From Lentzea sp. NBRC 105346 (lineage in GTDB: Bacteria > Actinomycetota > Actinomycetes > Mycobacteriales > Pseudonocardiaceae), in NCBI RefSeq assembly GCF_030269605.1, contig NZ_BSTQ01000006.1, positions 124,001 through 188,000 on the forward strand: a stretch of 64,000 nucleotides of DNA, read 5' to 3'. The position numbers were made by a program, and so were the translations under genes. Below, in pieces: positions 25,432 through 34,332 of this stretch (positions are counted from its first letter, which is position 1; every line of letters begins with the position of its first letter). The notes below the pieces were generated by a model. The model saw only the letters and a list, made by a program, of their open reading frames with translations, was not told the origin of the DNA and made no database searches.

Positions 25432-26025
25432 ATGTCGGACGAAGGAATCGACTGGAACGACGTCGATCTCGGCGAGGTCGACTGGATGAAGTTGATCGAC
25501 TGGAAGCAGATCGAGACGGACAGGGAGATCGAGGCCCTGCTCCTCAAACTGTCGAGAGTCTGCAGTGGCTTCGGTCAGTACCTCACGCGTCGTCTTGCGC
25601 GAGCGCAACGGGGTGATCGACGCACCGGGTTCAGTCCTGAGAGTGAGGACCAGCTCGGGGAAGCTCTCCAGTTGGTTGGTCAGCTGCTCTCGGAATGCGG
25701 GCACGTGCGTGGGAGATTGGTTGCCGAGTACCGAGCATCGATCCTCGATGTGTTGCGGGACACGAACCTCGACAAGCATGTGAATGAGGACGTGCTGAGG
25801 AAGGTGTGCTGCGCACCGGACGAGGATCGAACCGTTGTGCTCGACGAGCTGATCCGCACCGGACTGGTCGACTACTGGAAACCCCACTGGAGTGTGCGTA
25901 GCGGCAAGCCGAAGCCGCCGGTCGAGTACTGGCTCACGGCCAAAGGTCGTGCACTGGTGACCGTCACGATATCGGGCGAGGGTGCCCCGGAGTGCCGCGC
26001 GATCATTGGCGGTGATCATGAGTGA
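25432..26025 (+). CDS. Hypothetical protein with winged-helix-like C-terminus
   Basis: The 197-residue protein has an acidic Trp-rich N-terminus (IDWNDVDLGEVDWMKLIDWKQI) and a helical middle. The C-terminus (ILDVLRDTNLDKHVNEDVLRK...LDELIRTGLVDYWKPHWSVRSGKPKPPVEYWLTAKGRALV) resembles a winged helix. No family is recognised. It overlaps the next gene by eight bases, and together the two look like a coupled pair of helical regulators. Confidence 0.55.
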   Translation: MSDEGIDWNDVDLGEVDWMKLIDWKQIETDREIEALLLKLSRVCSGFGQYLTRRLARAQRGDRRTGFSPESEDQLGEALQLVGQLLSECGHVRGRLVAEYRASILDVLRDTNLDKHVNEDVLRKVCCAPDEDRTVVLDELIRTGLVDYWKPHWSVRSGKPKPPVEYWLTAKGRALVTVTISGEGAPECRAIIGGDHE

Positions 26026-26485
26026 GCACGGACTACGGCGGCCCCACATTGGTCAACTTCTCGTGATCCTGGTGATCGCACTGAGGTGGCACATGGAGGT
26101 GGCGACCGAGGACATCGTCAAGGAGTTGGTGCCGGGCGCAATGTCCGAAGTCGACGTCCTCGACAGCATTGCCGCACTACTGCACCAGCAAATGATCAAG
26201 CGCGTGGACGTCAACCCCAAGGCGGAGGCCATAAGTCGCCGCTACCAACCTACGTGGAAAGGGCTCGCGTGCGCGCTGGAAGAAGTCGAGTCCACGAACG
26301 ACGTGCGCCTTGAGGCCGTGCTGACGAACCTCAGTTTGCGTACGGACCAAATGGTCCAGCAGCTACGCGCGGCGTTGGAAGGCGCCGCCGAGATTCACCG
26401 ACTGGCGGACAAACTGGACGCCGCACAAGGTGACGATGCAGCACATGATCCTGGCCCGCACGCTCCACAGGAAGGTGCATCGTGA
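26018..26485 (+). CDS. Hypothetical winged-helix-like protein
   Basis: ATG 26018 lies inside the end of the previous gene. The 155-residue product reads LLVILVIALRWHMEVATEDIVKELV...DVLDSIAALLHQQMIKRVDVNPKAEAISRRYQPTWKGLACALEEVES, compatible with a winged-helix regulator, then a helical tail. The stop overlaps the next small ORF as GTGA. Confidence 0.55.
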   Translation: MSEHGLRRPHIGQLLVILVIALRWHMEVATEDIVKELVPGAMSEVDVLDSIAALLHQQMIKRVDVNPKAEAISRRYQPTWKGLACALEEVESTNDVRLEAVLTNLSLRTDQMVQQLRAALEGAAEIHRLADKLDAAQGDDAAHDPGPHAPQEGAS

Positions 26486-26544
26486 GAGACAGGCCAACAA
26501 CCAACACTGCCGAGTGTGACTGCTGGCCTGGTGCCCCAGGATGA
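26482..26544 (+). CDS. 20-residue coupled micro-ORF
   Basis: GTG 26482 overlaps the previous stop (GTGA), and its TGA overlaps the next ATG (ATGA), a perfect chain. The peptide starts MRDRPTTNTAE and ends CDCWPGAPG. No RBS of its own is needed if coupled. A CxCW core in a peptide this short is reminiscent of other tiny Cys-containing ORFs in actinomycete operons. It could be functional or only a coupling device. Confidence 0.4.
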   Translation: MRDRPTTNTAECDCWPGAPG

Positions 26545-26897
26545 GCTCAGACGATCTGATTGGCACTGCGGCCTTCTGCGCAACCATCGGCGTAGGGATC
26601 GGCGACGACGACACGGTGGACACGATCGTCGACGGTCGGTTCGACACGGCCAACGAAGCACGACTCTGGATCGAGCAGACGCTCCCGAAGACGCCGTTCC
26701 CTGACTGGGTGATGCACCGACCCTTCGGCTCGGCGGGCGCGTTCCTGCTCGGTTCGATCCAAGCTGGCTCATACGTTTCCGGACCCGACGGCACCAACAC
26801 GGTTTGGCTGGCAAGCGAGAATGCCGGCGTAGATGTGGACGCGGTGTTGGTCGACGGGCGTGTGCAGTGGCTACGTGACCCGGACGCGGCGGTGTAA
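26541..26897 (+). CDS. Hypothetical protein
   Basis: The 118-residue protein (MSSDDLIGTAAFCATIGVGIGDDDTVDTIVDGRFD...GSIQAGSYVSGPDGTNTVWLASENAGVDVDAVLVDGRVQWLRD) looks beta-rich and soluble and is not recognised. Position and orientation place it in the operon leading into the lanthipeptide genes, but a role there is not shown. Confidence 0.55.
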   Translation: MSSDDLIGTAAFCATIGVGIGDDDTVDTIVDGRFDTANEARLWIEQTLPKTPFPDWVMHRPFGSAGAFLLGSIQAGSYVSGPDGTNTVWLASENAGVDVDAVLVDGRVQWLRDPDAAV

Positions 26898-26900
26898 CGC

Positions 26901-27212
26901 GTGGGCAGGATCCGGGAAACGATCGCCGTGATCGTCGCGGCCGACAGTCGACTAGGACGAGCCGTCCGAGCGGTCGACGATGTCGCCGCGCATCTACCAG
27001 CACCGGAGACGCCCCACACCTGCCCGCTCTGCTCAGTTCAGTCTTGGCCCTGCGCTCGGTTTGATGAAGCAGCGCACCACCTGCGGGCGGCCGGGCTGCA
27101 CCTTGACGATCTTGTTCCGGCCGACCTGCATGAACGTCTCTGGCATTTGTCCCGCCAACCGCCTCCTCGGAGCCGGGGCGACTGGTACGACCAGGATCGC
27201 CACGATGGATGA
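26901..27212 (+). CDS. Hypothetical protein with CxxC motif
   Basis: GTG 26901 lies three bases after the previous stop. The 103-residue product has a helical N-terminus (ETIAVIVAADSRLGRAVRAVDDVAAHL), then HTCPLCSVQSWPCARFDEAAHHLRAAGLHLDDLV and a basic tail. C..C and C/H spacing suggest a small zinc site. Not recognised. Confidence 0.5.
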   Translation: MGRIRETIAVIVAADSRLGRAVRAVDDVAAHLPAPETPHTCPLCSVQSWPCARFDEAAHHLRAAGLHLDDLVPADLHERLWHLSRQPPPRSRGDWYDQDRHDG

Positions 27213-27344
27213 CGGACGGACCGCTATCGAACCGACACACGAATGGTTGCCGAGAGTAACGTCACCGATACTGCTCGGCGTCTTTGGTTGATCACAAGGA
27301 CGACCCTCTCCACCGCCCACGCTGCACTACGACAAGGAAGCCAG

Positions 27345-28643
27345 TTGAACGACAAGGTCAAACCCGCCGCGGAGAACAACGACGAGGCTGCCCGCTCTGA
27401 GCTCGCTGCCCAACTGCGCACAAAGATGGTTGACGAGCTCATCTCCGAAGGCACGATCGTCTCGGCGCGGGTCGAGGCAGCGATGCGCAAGGTGCCCCGC
27501 GAGCAGTTCGCTCCTGGCGTGGACCTGGAGGAGGTCTACCAGCTGTACAACGGCGTGGTGACCAAGCGTGACGAGGCTGGGACCTCGGTCAGCTCGGTCT
27601 CCGCGCCGCAAGTGCAAGCACACATGCTGGAACAGGCGGAGATCACCGAGGGCATGAGGGTCCTGGAGATCGGGTCCGGCGGGTACAACGCCGCACTGAT
27701 CGCCGAACTCGTCGGCCCGTCTGGTCAGGTCACCACGGTCGACATCGACGAGGACATCACCGATCGAGCCAGCCGTTTCCTTGATGAGACAGGGTATTCG
27801 CGAGTGAACGTCGTGCTCGCCGACGCTGAAGGAGGGGTTGCCGAGCACGCTCCGTACGACCGGATCCTGGTCACCGTCGGTGCGTGGGACGTGCCGCCGG
27901 CCTGGGTGGAGCAGCTGGCACCGACTGGGCTCCTCGTAGTTCCGTTGCAGGTCAGGGGACTGTCGCGGACGATCGCGTTCGAGAAGACCGACCAGTGCCT
28001 GGTCAGCCGGTCAGCCCGCCTGTTCGGGTTCGTGTCGATGCAGGGCGCCGGAGCGCACCAGGGCAAGCTCCTGATCATGCGCGATGGTGAGGTCACCCTG
28101 CGTTTCGACGATGACTTCCCAGTCGACTCGACCGCACTGGAAGGTGTGCTCGACACGCCGCGGGTGGAGGTCTGGAGCGGCGCGAACATCGGCCGGTTCG
28201 AGCTGTGGGCAGGCACGCAGATGTGGCTCGCAACGGCACTTCCGGGCTTCTGTCGGGTGGTGTTGGACAAGAAGCGGGACAGTGGTCTGATTTCGCCACC
28301 GGGAAGCCACTCCGCCGCGATGGCTGTCGTCGACGGCGGAAATCTGGCGTACGTCACGACGCGCAGCACGCCCAACGAGCAAGAGGTTGAGTTCGGTGTG
28401 CACGCCTTCGGACCCGATGCGATGAAGGTCGCCGAGGAAGTGGCTGAGCAGCTTCGCGTCTGGGAGCGCGATTACCGCAACGGGCCCGGCCCGCAGTTCC
28501 GTGTCCACCCGGCTGGCACCGCCGACGATCTGATGCCCGAAGGCCGCATCGTCGACAAGAAGCACAGCCGGATCACGATCTCCTGGCCAGATGTGGCCAA
28601 CGCTGCGGCCGGCCGGGATGCCCTGCAGGAAAACACCAAGTGA
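27345..28643 (+). CDS. FxLD-system methyltransferase (protein-L-isoaspartate O-methyltransferase-like)
   Basis: From TTG 27345 (AAGGAAG upstream) the 432-residue protein has an N-terminal PIMT domain: KMVDELISEGTIVSARVEAAMRKVPREQFAP, VSSVSAPQVQAHMLEQAEI, SAM-binding VLEIGSGGYNAALIAELVG and VTTVDID. A long C-terminal extension of about 220 residues follows. In FxLD lanthipeptide clusters (OlvSA type) such enzymes methylate a precursor Asp, which then cyclises and can yield isoaspartate. The gene directly precedes the FxLD precursor. The frame is open further upstream to 27243 (GTG/ATG choices), but the PIMT homology begins near this TTG. Confidence 0.85.
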   Translation: MNDKVKPAAENNDEAARSELAAQLRTKMVDELISEGTIVSARVEAAMRKVPREQFAPGVDLEEVYQLYNGVVTKRDEAGTSVSSVSAPQVQAHMLEQAEITEGMRVLEIGSGGYNAALIAELVGPSGQVTTVDIDEDITDRASRFLDETGYSRVNVVLADAEGGVAEHAPYDRILVTVGAWDVPPAWVEQLAPTGLLVVPLQVRGLSRTIAFEKTDQCLVSRSARLFGFVSMQGAGAHQGKLLIMRDGEVTLRFDDDFPVDSTALEGVLDTPRVEVWSGANIGRFELWAGTQMWLATALPGFCRVVLDKKRDSGLISPPGSHSAAMAVVDGGNLAYVTTRSTPNEQEVEFGVHAFGPDAMKVAEEVAEQLRVWERDYRNGPGPQFRVHPAGTADDLMPEGRIVDKKHSRITISWPDVANAAAGRDALQENTK

Positions 28644-28657
28644 GGAGAGTGACTCAC

Positions 28658-28858
28658 ATGTCGGAGGTCATGTTCCCAGGTGGCGTCACGGCGCTGGCCG
28701 AACGGCCTGTCGCGGATGACGACGAGTTCACGCTGGATGTGCGGGTTGTCGTGGCCTACGGCCCCGTGATGGGCGATTGCCCGACAGACGATGGATGCGG
28801 CAACACATGCGTGGGCAACGACAGTGCCTGCAACTCGTTCGCGGACGACCCGTCCTGA
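28658..28858 (+). CDS. FxLD-family lanthipeptide precursor
   Basis: The 66-residue peptide starts MSEVMFPGGVTALAERPVAD at ATG 28658; GTG 28640, overlapping the methyltransferase stop, is an alternative. The leader has EFTLDVRVV, the FxLD box bound by class I enzymes. After a VAYGPVM spacer the core-like C-terminus reads GDCPTDDGCGNTCVGNDSAC and then NSFADDPS, giving four Cys and four Ser/Thr for lanthionine rings. DDG is a natural target for isoaspartate formation by the neighbouring methyltransferase. AGGAG ten bases upstream is the RBS. Confidence 0.9.
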   Translation: MSEVMFPGGVTALAERPVADDDEFTLDVRVVVAYGPVMGDCPTDDGCGNTCVGNDSACNSFADDPS

Positions 28859-28861
28859 CCT

Positions 28862-28907
28862 CGCGGGGTGCTGCTGGTGGGCCGCGGCCCACCAGCAGCA
28901 CCCCGCG
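28862..28907. terminator. Perfect 46-bp palindrome between lanA and lanB (attenuator)
   Basis: Arms 28862-28884 and 28885-28907 are exact reverse complements, each beginning or ending with the CGCGGGGTGCTGCTGGTGGG-type GC block. It starts four bases after the precursor stop and ends 25 bases before the LanB start, with no T-tract. Such a hairpin probably limits read-through or stabilises the precursor mRNA, so that precursor is made in excess over the enzymes. Confidence 0.85.
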
Positions 28908-28932
28908 GTCGCACTGTCGCAGGAGGCGAGAA

Positions 28933-31900
28933 ATGGCACCCAGATCATTTGCGGCATACACGCTCGGCGGTGCGGCCGTGCTACGCGCTACTACCAACCC
29001 CGGCGAGTTGGATCTGCCCGACGCCTTGAACTTGCTCGGCGATGACGTCATCGTGAGCGGTGTCGCCTGGTTGAAAGCGCAGTGGCGACGGGCTGATGTT
29101 CGTGCCGCCGTGGCGTACGCGAGTCCGGCCCTGTCCCACCAGATCGATGAGATGGTGGCCGACGGAAGTCATAATCCCCGAACGGTTCGGCGGGTCGTCA
29201 TCTCCCTGGCGTCGTACATCCTTCGATGGCAGCATCGCCCCACCCCCTTCGGGCTCTTCGCCGGGGTCGGCTCGACGCGGATCGGAACCTCGGCCAAAGT
29301 GCGTTGGGGCGTCGAGCATCGAGTTGCCGTTCGCGCCGATGCGGCGTGGCTTGGCGACGTTACCGCACGTCTGCATCGGTGCATGCCCTTGCTGGAGCGA
29401 CTGTCCGTGGTGGTCAACAACGCCAGCAGCGTGAGGGGGGATCGGCTCGTCGCACCGGGGCCTGCTCCAGACGGAGCTGGCCAGGGACTGGCGCCAGTCG
29501 AGGTGTCGGTGCGTCTTGGACGACCAGTCCGGGTTGCGGTTGAAGCGGCACGGAAACCTTTGCGTTTCAGTGCTCTCCGTGACCTGCTCCTTTCCCAGTT
29601 TCCAGCAGCGAACGTCCAGCAGGTCGACAGCATGCTGGCGGGTTTGCTCGACCAGAGGATCCTGATCAGCAGCTTGTGCGCGCCGATGACCTGTTTGGAC
29701 GCACTCGACCACGTCTGCGCGGAGCTGGAGGCCATCGAGGCCCGCACAATCCCGGAGATCGCGGACATGGTGCACGAGCTCAGCGCGATTCACCGGCAGC
29801 TGGTCGAAGACGCGCTCGCTGCGTTGAGCGACACGGCTGTTGTTACCAGCCGAATGCGGGCGTTGAGTCCGGTCGCGGACATGCCGCTCATCGCCGACAC
29901 CATCCTGGACTGCGACATCGAAATACCTGAGCAAGTGGCGCAGGAGGCGCGAGACGCTGTCCGTGCCCTGTATCGCCTTTCCCCTTATCCGTTGGGGTAT
30001 CCGGCCTGGCGCGACTACCACTCGCGGTTCCGGGCGCGCTACGGAGTCGGTGCGCTCGTGCCTGTCCTGGAGTTGGTCGCTGACAGCGGACTTGGGTTAC
30101 CAGCCGACTTCCTGGGTTCATCGCGTGGTCGCGCCGCCCGTCAGATGAGCGAACGCGACGAGAAGCTGTTGGCGATGATCCAGCGGGCGACGCTCGACGG
30201 CACTGGCGAGATCGTCCTGACCGATCAGGCGATCGAGGACCTCGCGCCCAGTGATCCGGCCGACCTGCACCTGCCCGCACGTGTGGAGGTAGCCTTCGAG
30301 ATCCGCTCAGCTGGCGTAGAAGCGTTGTCGCGAGGCCGTTTTACGTTGGCGGTGACCGGGACGCCGAGGCCCGGCAGCAGCATGGCCGGCCGACACGCAC
30401 ACCTGCTGCCCGAAGATGGCCGTGACGCGGTCGCCACCTCCTTCGCCGCGGCCGCGCCTGGCGCCATAGCCGCCCAGTTGTCGTTCGCGCCGCGGAAGCG
30501 ACGCAACGAGAACGTCGTGCGTACCGAGCAACTACTGCCGTACGTGATTCCCGTTGCTGAACATCACGAGGACGGCGATAACCTGATCGACTTGGCCGAC
30601 CTCGGCATCACGGCGGACGACCGTCGGTTCTACCTCGTCCAGATGTCCACCGGTCGACGCGTTGAGCCGCGTGTGCTCCATGCCCTGGAGGCTGGGATTC
30701 ATACCCCGCCGCTGGCCCGATTCCTCGCCGAGATCACAACCGCCCGAACTGTTGTGTACAAGGCGTTCCACTTCGGGGCCGCAGCAAGGCTTCCGTACCT
30801 TCCCCGAGTTCGCTACCGGCGAACCGTTCTTTCTCCGGCGCGCTGGCTGCTGGCGGCCGACGATCTACCTGGCCGCGACGTTTCGTTCGCTGAATGGGAG
30901 GCCGGGCTGGATGCCTGGCGACAGCAATGGCATGTCCCCGATCGCGTCGCCTTGGTCGAACTCGACCGGAGGCAGCCAGTGGACTTGGATCACCCGTTCC
31001 ACCGACTACTGCTGCGCACTCGTCTGGACCGTGGCGGCCGACTTGAACTTCGCGAAACCTCAGGGCCAGAAGACCTCGCCTGGCTTGGCCGCGCTCACGA
31101 GGTTCTCATCCCGCTGGTCCTGGATTCCCCTGCTACTGCAGGCCGATCGTCGTCGATCACCATCCCGGAGCACGTTGTGGCGAGGGGTGCTGGTCATCTG
31201 CCAGGAGATTCACCCATCCTATGCGCTCAGATCTTCGGACACCCAGGTCGCTTCGATGAGGTTCTCACCGAGCGCCTGTCCAGCCTGCTCGGCGCTTTCG
31301 GTGATGTCGCACCAAGCTGGTGGTTCCGCCGCCATCGCCAGATGAGCCGTCCTGATGCCGACCAGTACCTCGCCCTGTACCTGCGTCTGCCCAAGTCATC
31401 GGCCTATGGCTCGGCCGGTGAACGCCTCGCCGAGTGGGCGAGCATGCTGCGCGGCGAACGGTTGCTGTCGCACTTCGCACTGACCACCTATGAACCTCAG
31501 ACCGGGCGCTACGGTCACGGTGTTGCCCTGGAGCGCGTTTACGACGTGTTTGCGGCCGACTCCGCTGCCGCGCTCGCGCAGATCACCTTGGCCTTCCGCA
31601 GCGGGATTCCCCTGCAAGCCGTGGCAGCTGCCAGCTTCGTCGACCTCGTCGTGAGCTTCACCGGCTCGCTGACGGCCGGCGTGGACTGGCTGCTCCGCGA
31701 ACTTCGTCAAGAACGCGGGCACCTGGAACCAGCGCTCCGCGACCGAGCGCTTGAGCTGGCTGACCCCGAGGGTACTTGGATGACATTGCGTTCCCTCCCG
31801 TACGGGGAGGATGTCGTACATACCTGGCGGCAGCGCGCCATCGCACTCATTGCCTACCGAGAGGCCTTGGTCGAGCAACGTGATCCACTGACGGTTCTGC

Positions 31901-32022
31901 CGTCGCTCGTGCACCTGCACCACATCCGTGCCGTCGGAGTCGATCCGGCCCTGGAGCGCCTCACAGGCAGGCTTGCACGGACATCTGTGCTACGCGCCGC
32001 TGCTCGCCGCAGGGAGCAATAG
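28933..32022 (+). CDS. lanB: Class I lanthipeptide dehydratase LanB (full length)
   Basis: The 1029-residue protein starts at ATG 28933, with AGGAGG six bases upstream. It has the LanB N-terminal glutamylation domain (SLASYILRWQHRPTPFGLFAGVGSTRIG, HRVAVRADAAWL, FSALRDLLLSQFP) and a middle domain. From about 800 the SpaB_C elimination domain begins (SSLLGAFGDVAPSWWFRRHRQMSRPDADQYLALYLRL). It would use glutamyl-tRNA to dehydrate Ser/Thr in the precursor core. Length is normal for complete LanB. Confidence 0.9.
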   Translation: MAPRSFAAYTLGGAAVLRATTNPGELDLPDALNLLGDDVIVSGVAWLKAQWRRADVRAAVAYASPALSHQIDEMVADGSHNPRTVRRVVISLASYILRWQHRPTPFGLFAGVGSTRIGTSAKVRWGVEHRVAVRADAAWLGDVTARLHRCMPLLERLSVVVNNASSVRGDRLVAPGPAPDGAGQGLAPVEVSVRLGRPVRVAVEAARKPLRFSALRDLLLSQFPAANVQQVDSMLAGLLDQRILISSLCAPMTCLDALDHVCAELEAIEARTIPEIADMVHELSAIHRQLVEDALAALSDTAVVTSRMRALSPVADMPLIADTILDCDIEIPEQVAQEARDAVRALYRLSPYPLGYPAWRDYHSRFRARYGVGALVPVLELVADSGLGLPADFLGSSRGRAARQMSERDEKLLAMIQRATLDGTGEIVLTDQAIEDLAPSDPADLHLPARVEVAFEIRSAGVEALSRGRFTLAVTGTPRPGSSMAGRHAHLLPEDGRDAVATSFAAAAPGAIAAQLSFAPRKRRNENVVRTEQLLPYVIPVAEHHEDGDNLIDLADLGITADDRRFYLVQMSTGRRVEPRVLHALEAGIHTPPLARFLAEITTARTVVYKAFHFGAAARLPYLPRVRYRRTVLSPARWLLAADDLPGRDVSFAEWEAGLDAWRQQWHVPDRVALVELDRRQPVDLDHPFHRLLLRTRLDRGGRLELRETSGPEDLAWLGRAHEVLIPLVLDSPATAGRSSSITIPEHVVARGAGHLPGDSPILCAQIFGHPGRFDEVLTERLSSLLGAFGDVAPSWWFRRHRQMSRPDADQYLALYLRLPKSSAYGSAGERLAEWASMLRGERLLSHFALTTYEPQTGRYGHGVALERVYDVFAADSAAALAQITLAFRSGIPLQAVAAASFVDLVVSFTGSLTAGVDWLLRELRQERGHLEPALRDRALELADPEGTWMTLRSLPYGEDVVHTWRQRAIALIAYREALVEQRDPLTVLPSLVHLHHIRAVGVDPALERLTGRLARTSVLRAAARRREQ

Positions 32023-32023
32023 G

Positions 32024-33265
32024 TTGGAAACCGCGACGATCCTTCCGGCCGATCTTGCCGATCTCGCCGATTGTCACGCCACCAACGTGGCGCTGCCCGA
32101 ACCACCTCCGGAGGACGAGCCCTGGGCTGATCAATCTCTCACCAAGGGAGCTGCCGGAATCGCTCTCCTGCACATCGAACGAGCCCTCACCGGTCGCGGG
32201 ACCTGGCGGCAGGCGCACCTCTGGATCACAAGGGCAGTCACCGGTCAAGTCAGTGCCACGGACACCGCCGGTCTCTACCTCGGGGCTCCGGCGGTCACGT
32301 TCATGCTGGACGTTGCTGCGGCCGGTGCAACAGGCCGTTATCAAGAAGCTCTTGCCGATGTCGACGGGCACATCAAGATGCTTGCCCACCGCCGTGCCGA
32401 CGCAGCGCTGGCACGTATGACGACCGGCGCGCCGCCCGGATTCCGCGAGTACGACGTGTTCTTCGGACTGAGCGGCATTGGAGCTCTGCTCCTGCGTCGC
32501 GCCCCCGGCAGCAGCGCGATGGAGAGAGTCCTGGACTACCTTGTTGCCTTGGCCAGATCCCGTTGCGTCGACGGTGACGCATTGCCTGGCTGGTGGGTTG
32601 GCCACGATCCCCACCGTCGGGTCTCTGCCGCCTACAAGGACGGTCACAGCAATTTCGGTATGGCTCATGGGATCGCGGGCCCTCTTGCTCTACTCGGCCA
32701 GGCCATGCGGCGCGGGATCGCAGTGGACGGCCAGTACGAGGCGATCATAACCATTTGCGAGTGGCTCGACTCCTGGCAGCAGGACGGCGCGGCCGGTCCC
32801 TGGTGGCCAGAATGGATCACACTGGCAGAGCTGCGCACCGGGCGGCCCGACCACGCCGGTCCGGCTCGCCCCAGTTGGTGCTACGGCACTCCAGGTATCG
32901 CCCGAGCCGGGCAGCTCGCCGGCATCGCGATTGGCGACGCCCGTAGGCAACAGATGTACGAGCAAGCACTGGTCCGCTGCCTGGACGACCCTGCACAGCA
33001 AGCTCGAATTGCCGACGGCGGCCTGTGCCACGGCTGGGCAGGCCTGTACCAAATCGTCTGGCGATCTGCTCAGGATGCCGAAACCCCTGCACTGGCCGAG
33101 CATCTCCCGCGCCTGGCAACGAACTTGGGGCAGCACGCCAAGCTCGGTCCGTCGACGAAGCACGGCTTCCTCGATGGCACTGCGGGCACAGCTCTTGCCT
33201 TGCTGACGGCCGCGCACAACACCGCGCCAATCTCCGGATGGGACGCATGTCTACTCATCGACTAG
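32024..33265 (+). CDS. lanC: Lanthionine cyclase LanC
   Basis: From TTG 32024, two bases after the lanB stop with GGGAG upstream, the product is 413 residues. LanC zinc ligands are visible in RPSWCYGTPGIARAGQLAG and in GGLCHGWAGLYQ (Cys plus Cys-His), together with KGAAGIALLHIE and NFGMAHGIAGPLALLG glycine-rich repeats of the double alpha-barrel. It would join Cys thiols to dehydro residues. Longer frames upstream overlap lanB and are not needed. Confidence 0.88.
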   Translation: METATILPADLADLADCHATNVALPEPPPEDEPWADQSLTKGAAGIALLHIERALTGRGTWRQAHLWITRAVTGQVSATDTAGLYLGAPAVTFMLDVAAAGATGRYQEALADVDGHIKMLAHRRADAALARMTTGAPPGFREYDVFFGLSGIGALLLRRAPGSSAMERVLDYLVALARSRCVDGDALPGWWVGHDPHRRVSAAYKDGHSNFGMAHGIAGPLALLGQAMRRGIAVDGQYEAIITICEWLDSWQQDGAAGPWWPEWITLAELRTGRPDHAGPARPSWCYGTPGIARAGQLAGIAIGDARRQQMYEQALVRCLDDPAQQARIADGGLCHGWAGLYQIVWRSAQDAETPALAEHLPRLATNLGQHAKLGPSTKHGFLDGTAGTALALLTAAHNTAPISGWDACLLID

Positions 33266-34332
33266 TACGACGCGAGGCAGAAGTACGAACCAGCGGCGCA
33301 GACAAGGGCGCGGGCGCGCGGTGTGTGGAGCAAGCCGTTCTGCGCGTACTGGGCGGAACATCGCTGGATGAGGCCGCCGCTGCCGCGCACGTCGATCCCA
33401 CAGATCTGGCCGAAGCCGTCGACGTCTATCGACGAGCCGGACGGAATGCCCTCGAACGGCAGGCCGCCTCGGGTTGGTGGCAGATCTACGTCGAGTTCAA
33501 CGATTGGAAGGTTGCGGAACAGACGATAGCTGACAACATCCTGCCGCTGCTGCACCGCGCTGAAGCCGGCGGTCTTGTCACCAGGTGGTGGTTCATGAGG
33601 AAACACCCGTGCTGGCGGCTGCGGATCCATCCGGGCCCGGATGGTCCCGCGACCCGTAATCATCTCGCTGCTGCACTCGATGGCCTCGTGGCGGCAGACA
33701 GCCGAATCGCCAGATGGTGGCCCGGCATCTACGAAGCGGAGACAGCAGCCTTCGGTGGATGGGCAGGCATGGAGGTCGCCCATGAACTGTTCTATGAGGA
33801 TAGTCGTGCCGTCCTTTGCCTCGCCCGCAAGGATGGTGTCGCGCTGGGTCGACGCGAACTGTCACTGTTACTGTGCAACGTCCTGATGCGTGCAGCCGGA
33901 CTGGAGTGGTACGAACAGGGCGATGTCTGGCACCGGGTCGGTCAAGAGCGGCCTCTGCCCGGGGACGTCCCGACGGCAAAGCTGACTGCCATGGCCAGCG
34001 ATCTCAAACAGTTGACGCTGGCGAACACGGCCTCCGACGGTCCGTTGCTGCGTGCGGATGGTCCCCTGGCCTCGTCCGCGGACTGGGCCAACGCCTTCAG
34101 AGAGGCTGGGCGAACCCTGGGTTCCGCGTCCCGCGCGGGGACGTTGCAGCGCGGTCTTCGTGAAGTTCTGAGTTACCTGGTGATCTTCCACTGGAACCGA
34201 CTTGGGCTGCCCACTCGAACTCAGAGCGTTCTCGCATGGGCAACGCGCACCGCCATCCTGGGCCTACCGGAACACATGTCGCCGAACCTGGCAGCGGACG
34301 GACCGAACTTCAGGACTCCTGGATCAAGGTAG
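33247..34332 (+). CDS. Stand-alone SpaB_C / thiopeptide-type biosynthesis protein
   Basis: From ATG 33247 the product is 361 residues. After an N-terminal HTH-like part (QAVLRVLGGTSLDEAAAAAHVDPTDLAEAVDVYRRAG) comes the 'thiopeptide-type bacteriocin biosynthesis' domain: GWWQIYVEFNDWKVAEQTIADNILPLLHRAEAGGLVTRWWFMRKHPCWRLRIHPG, and later WHRVGQERPL. This is the LanB elimination domain as a separate protein, in addition to the one inside LanB, a layout found in FxLD clusters. It overlaps lanC by 19 bases. ATG 33238 is an alternative. Confidence 0.8.
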   Translation: MSTHRLVRREAEVRTSGADKGAGARCVEQAVLRVLGGTSLDEAAAAAHVDPTDLAEAVDVYRRAGRNALERQAASGWWQIYVEFNDWKVAEQTIADNILPLLHRAEAGGLVTRWWFMRKHPCWRLRIHPGPDGPATRNHLAAALDGLVAADSRIARWWPGIYEAETAAFGGWAGMEVAHELFYEDSRAVLCLARKDGVALGRRELSLLLCNVLMRAAGLEWYEQGDVWHRVGQERPLPGDVPTAKLTAMASDLKQLTLANTASDGPLLRADGPLASSADWANAFREAGRTLGSASRAGTLQRGLREVLSYLVIFHWNRLGLPTRTQSVLAWATRTAILGLPEHMSPNLAADGPNFRTPGSR

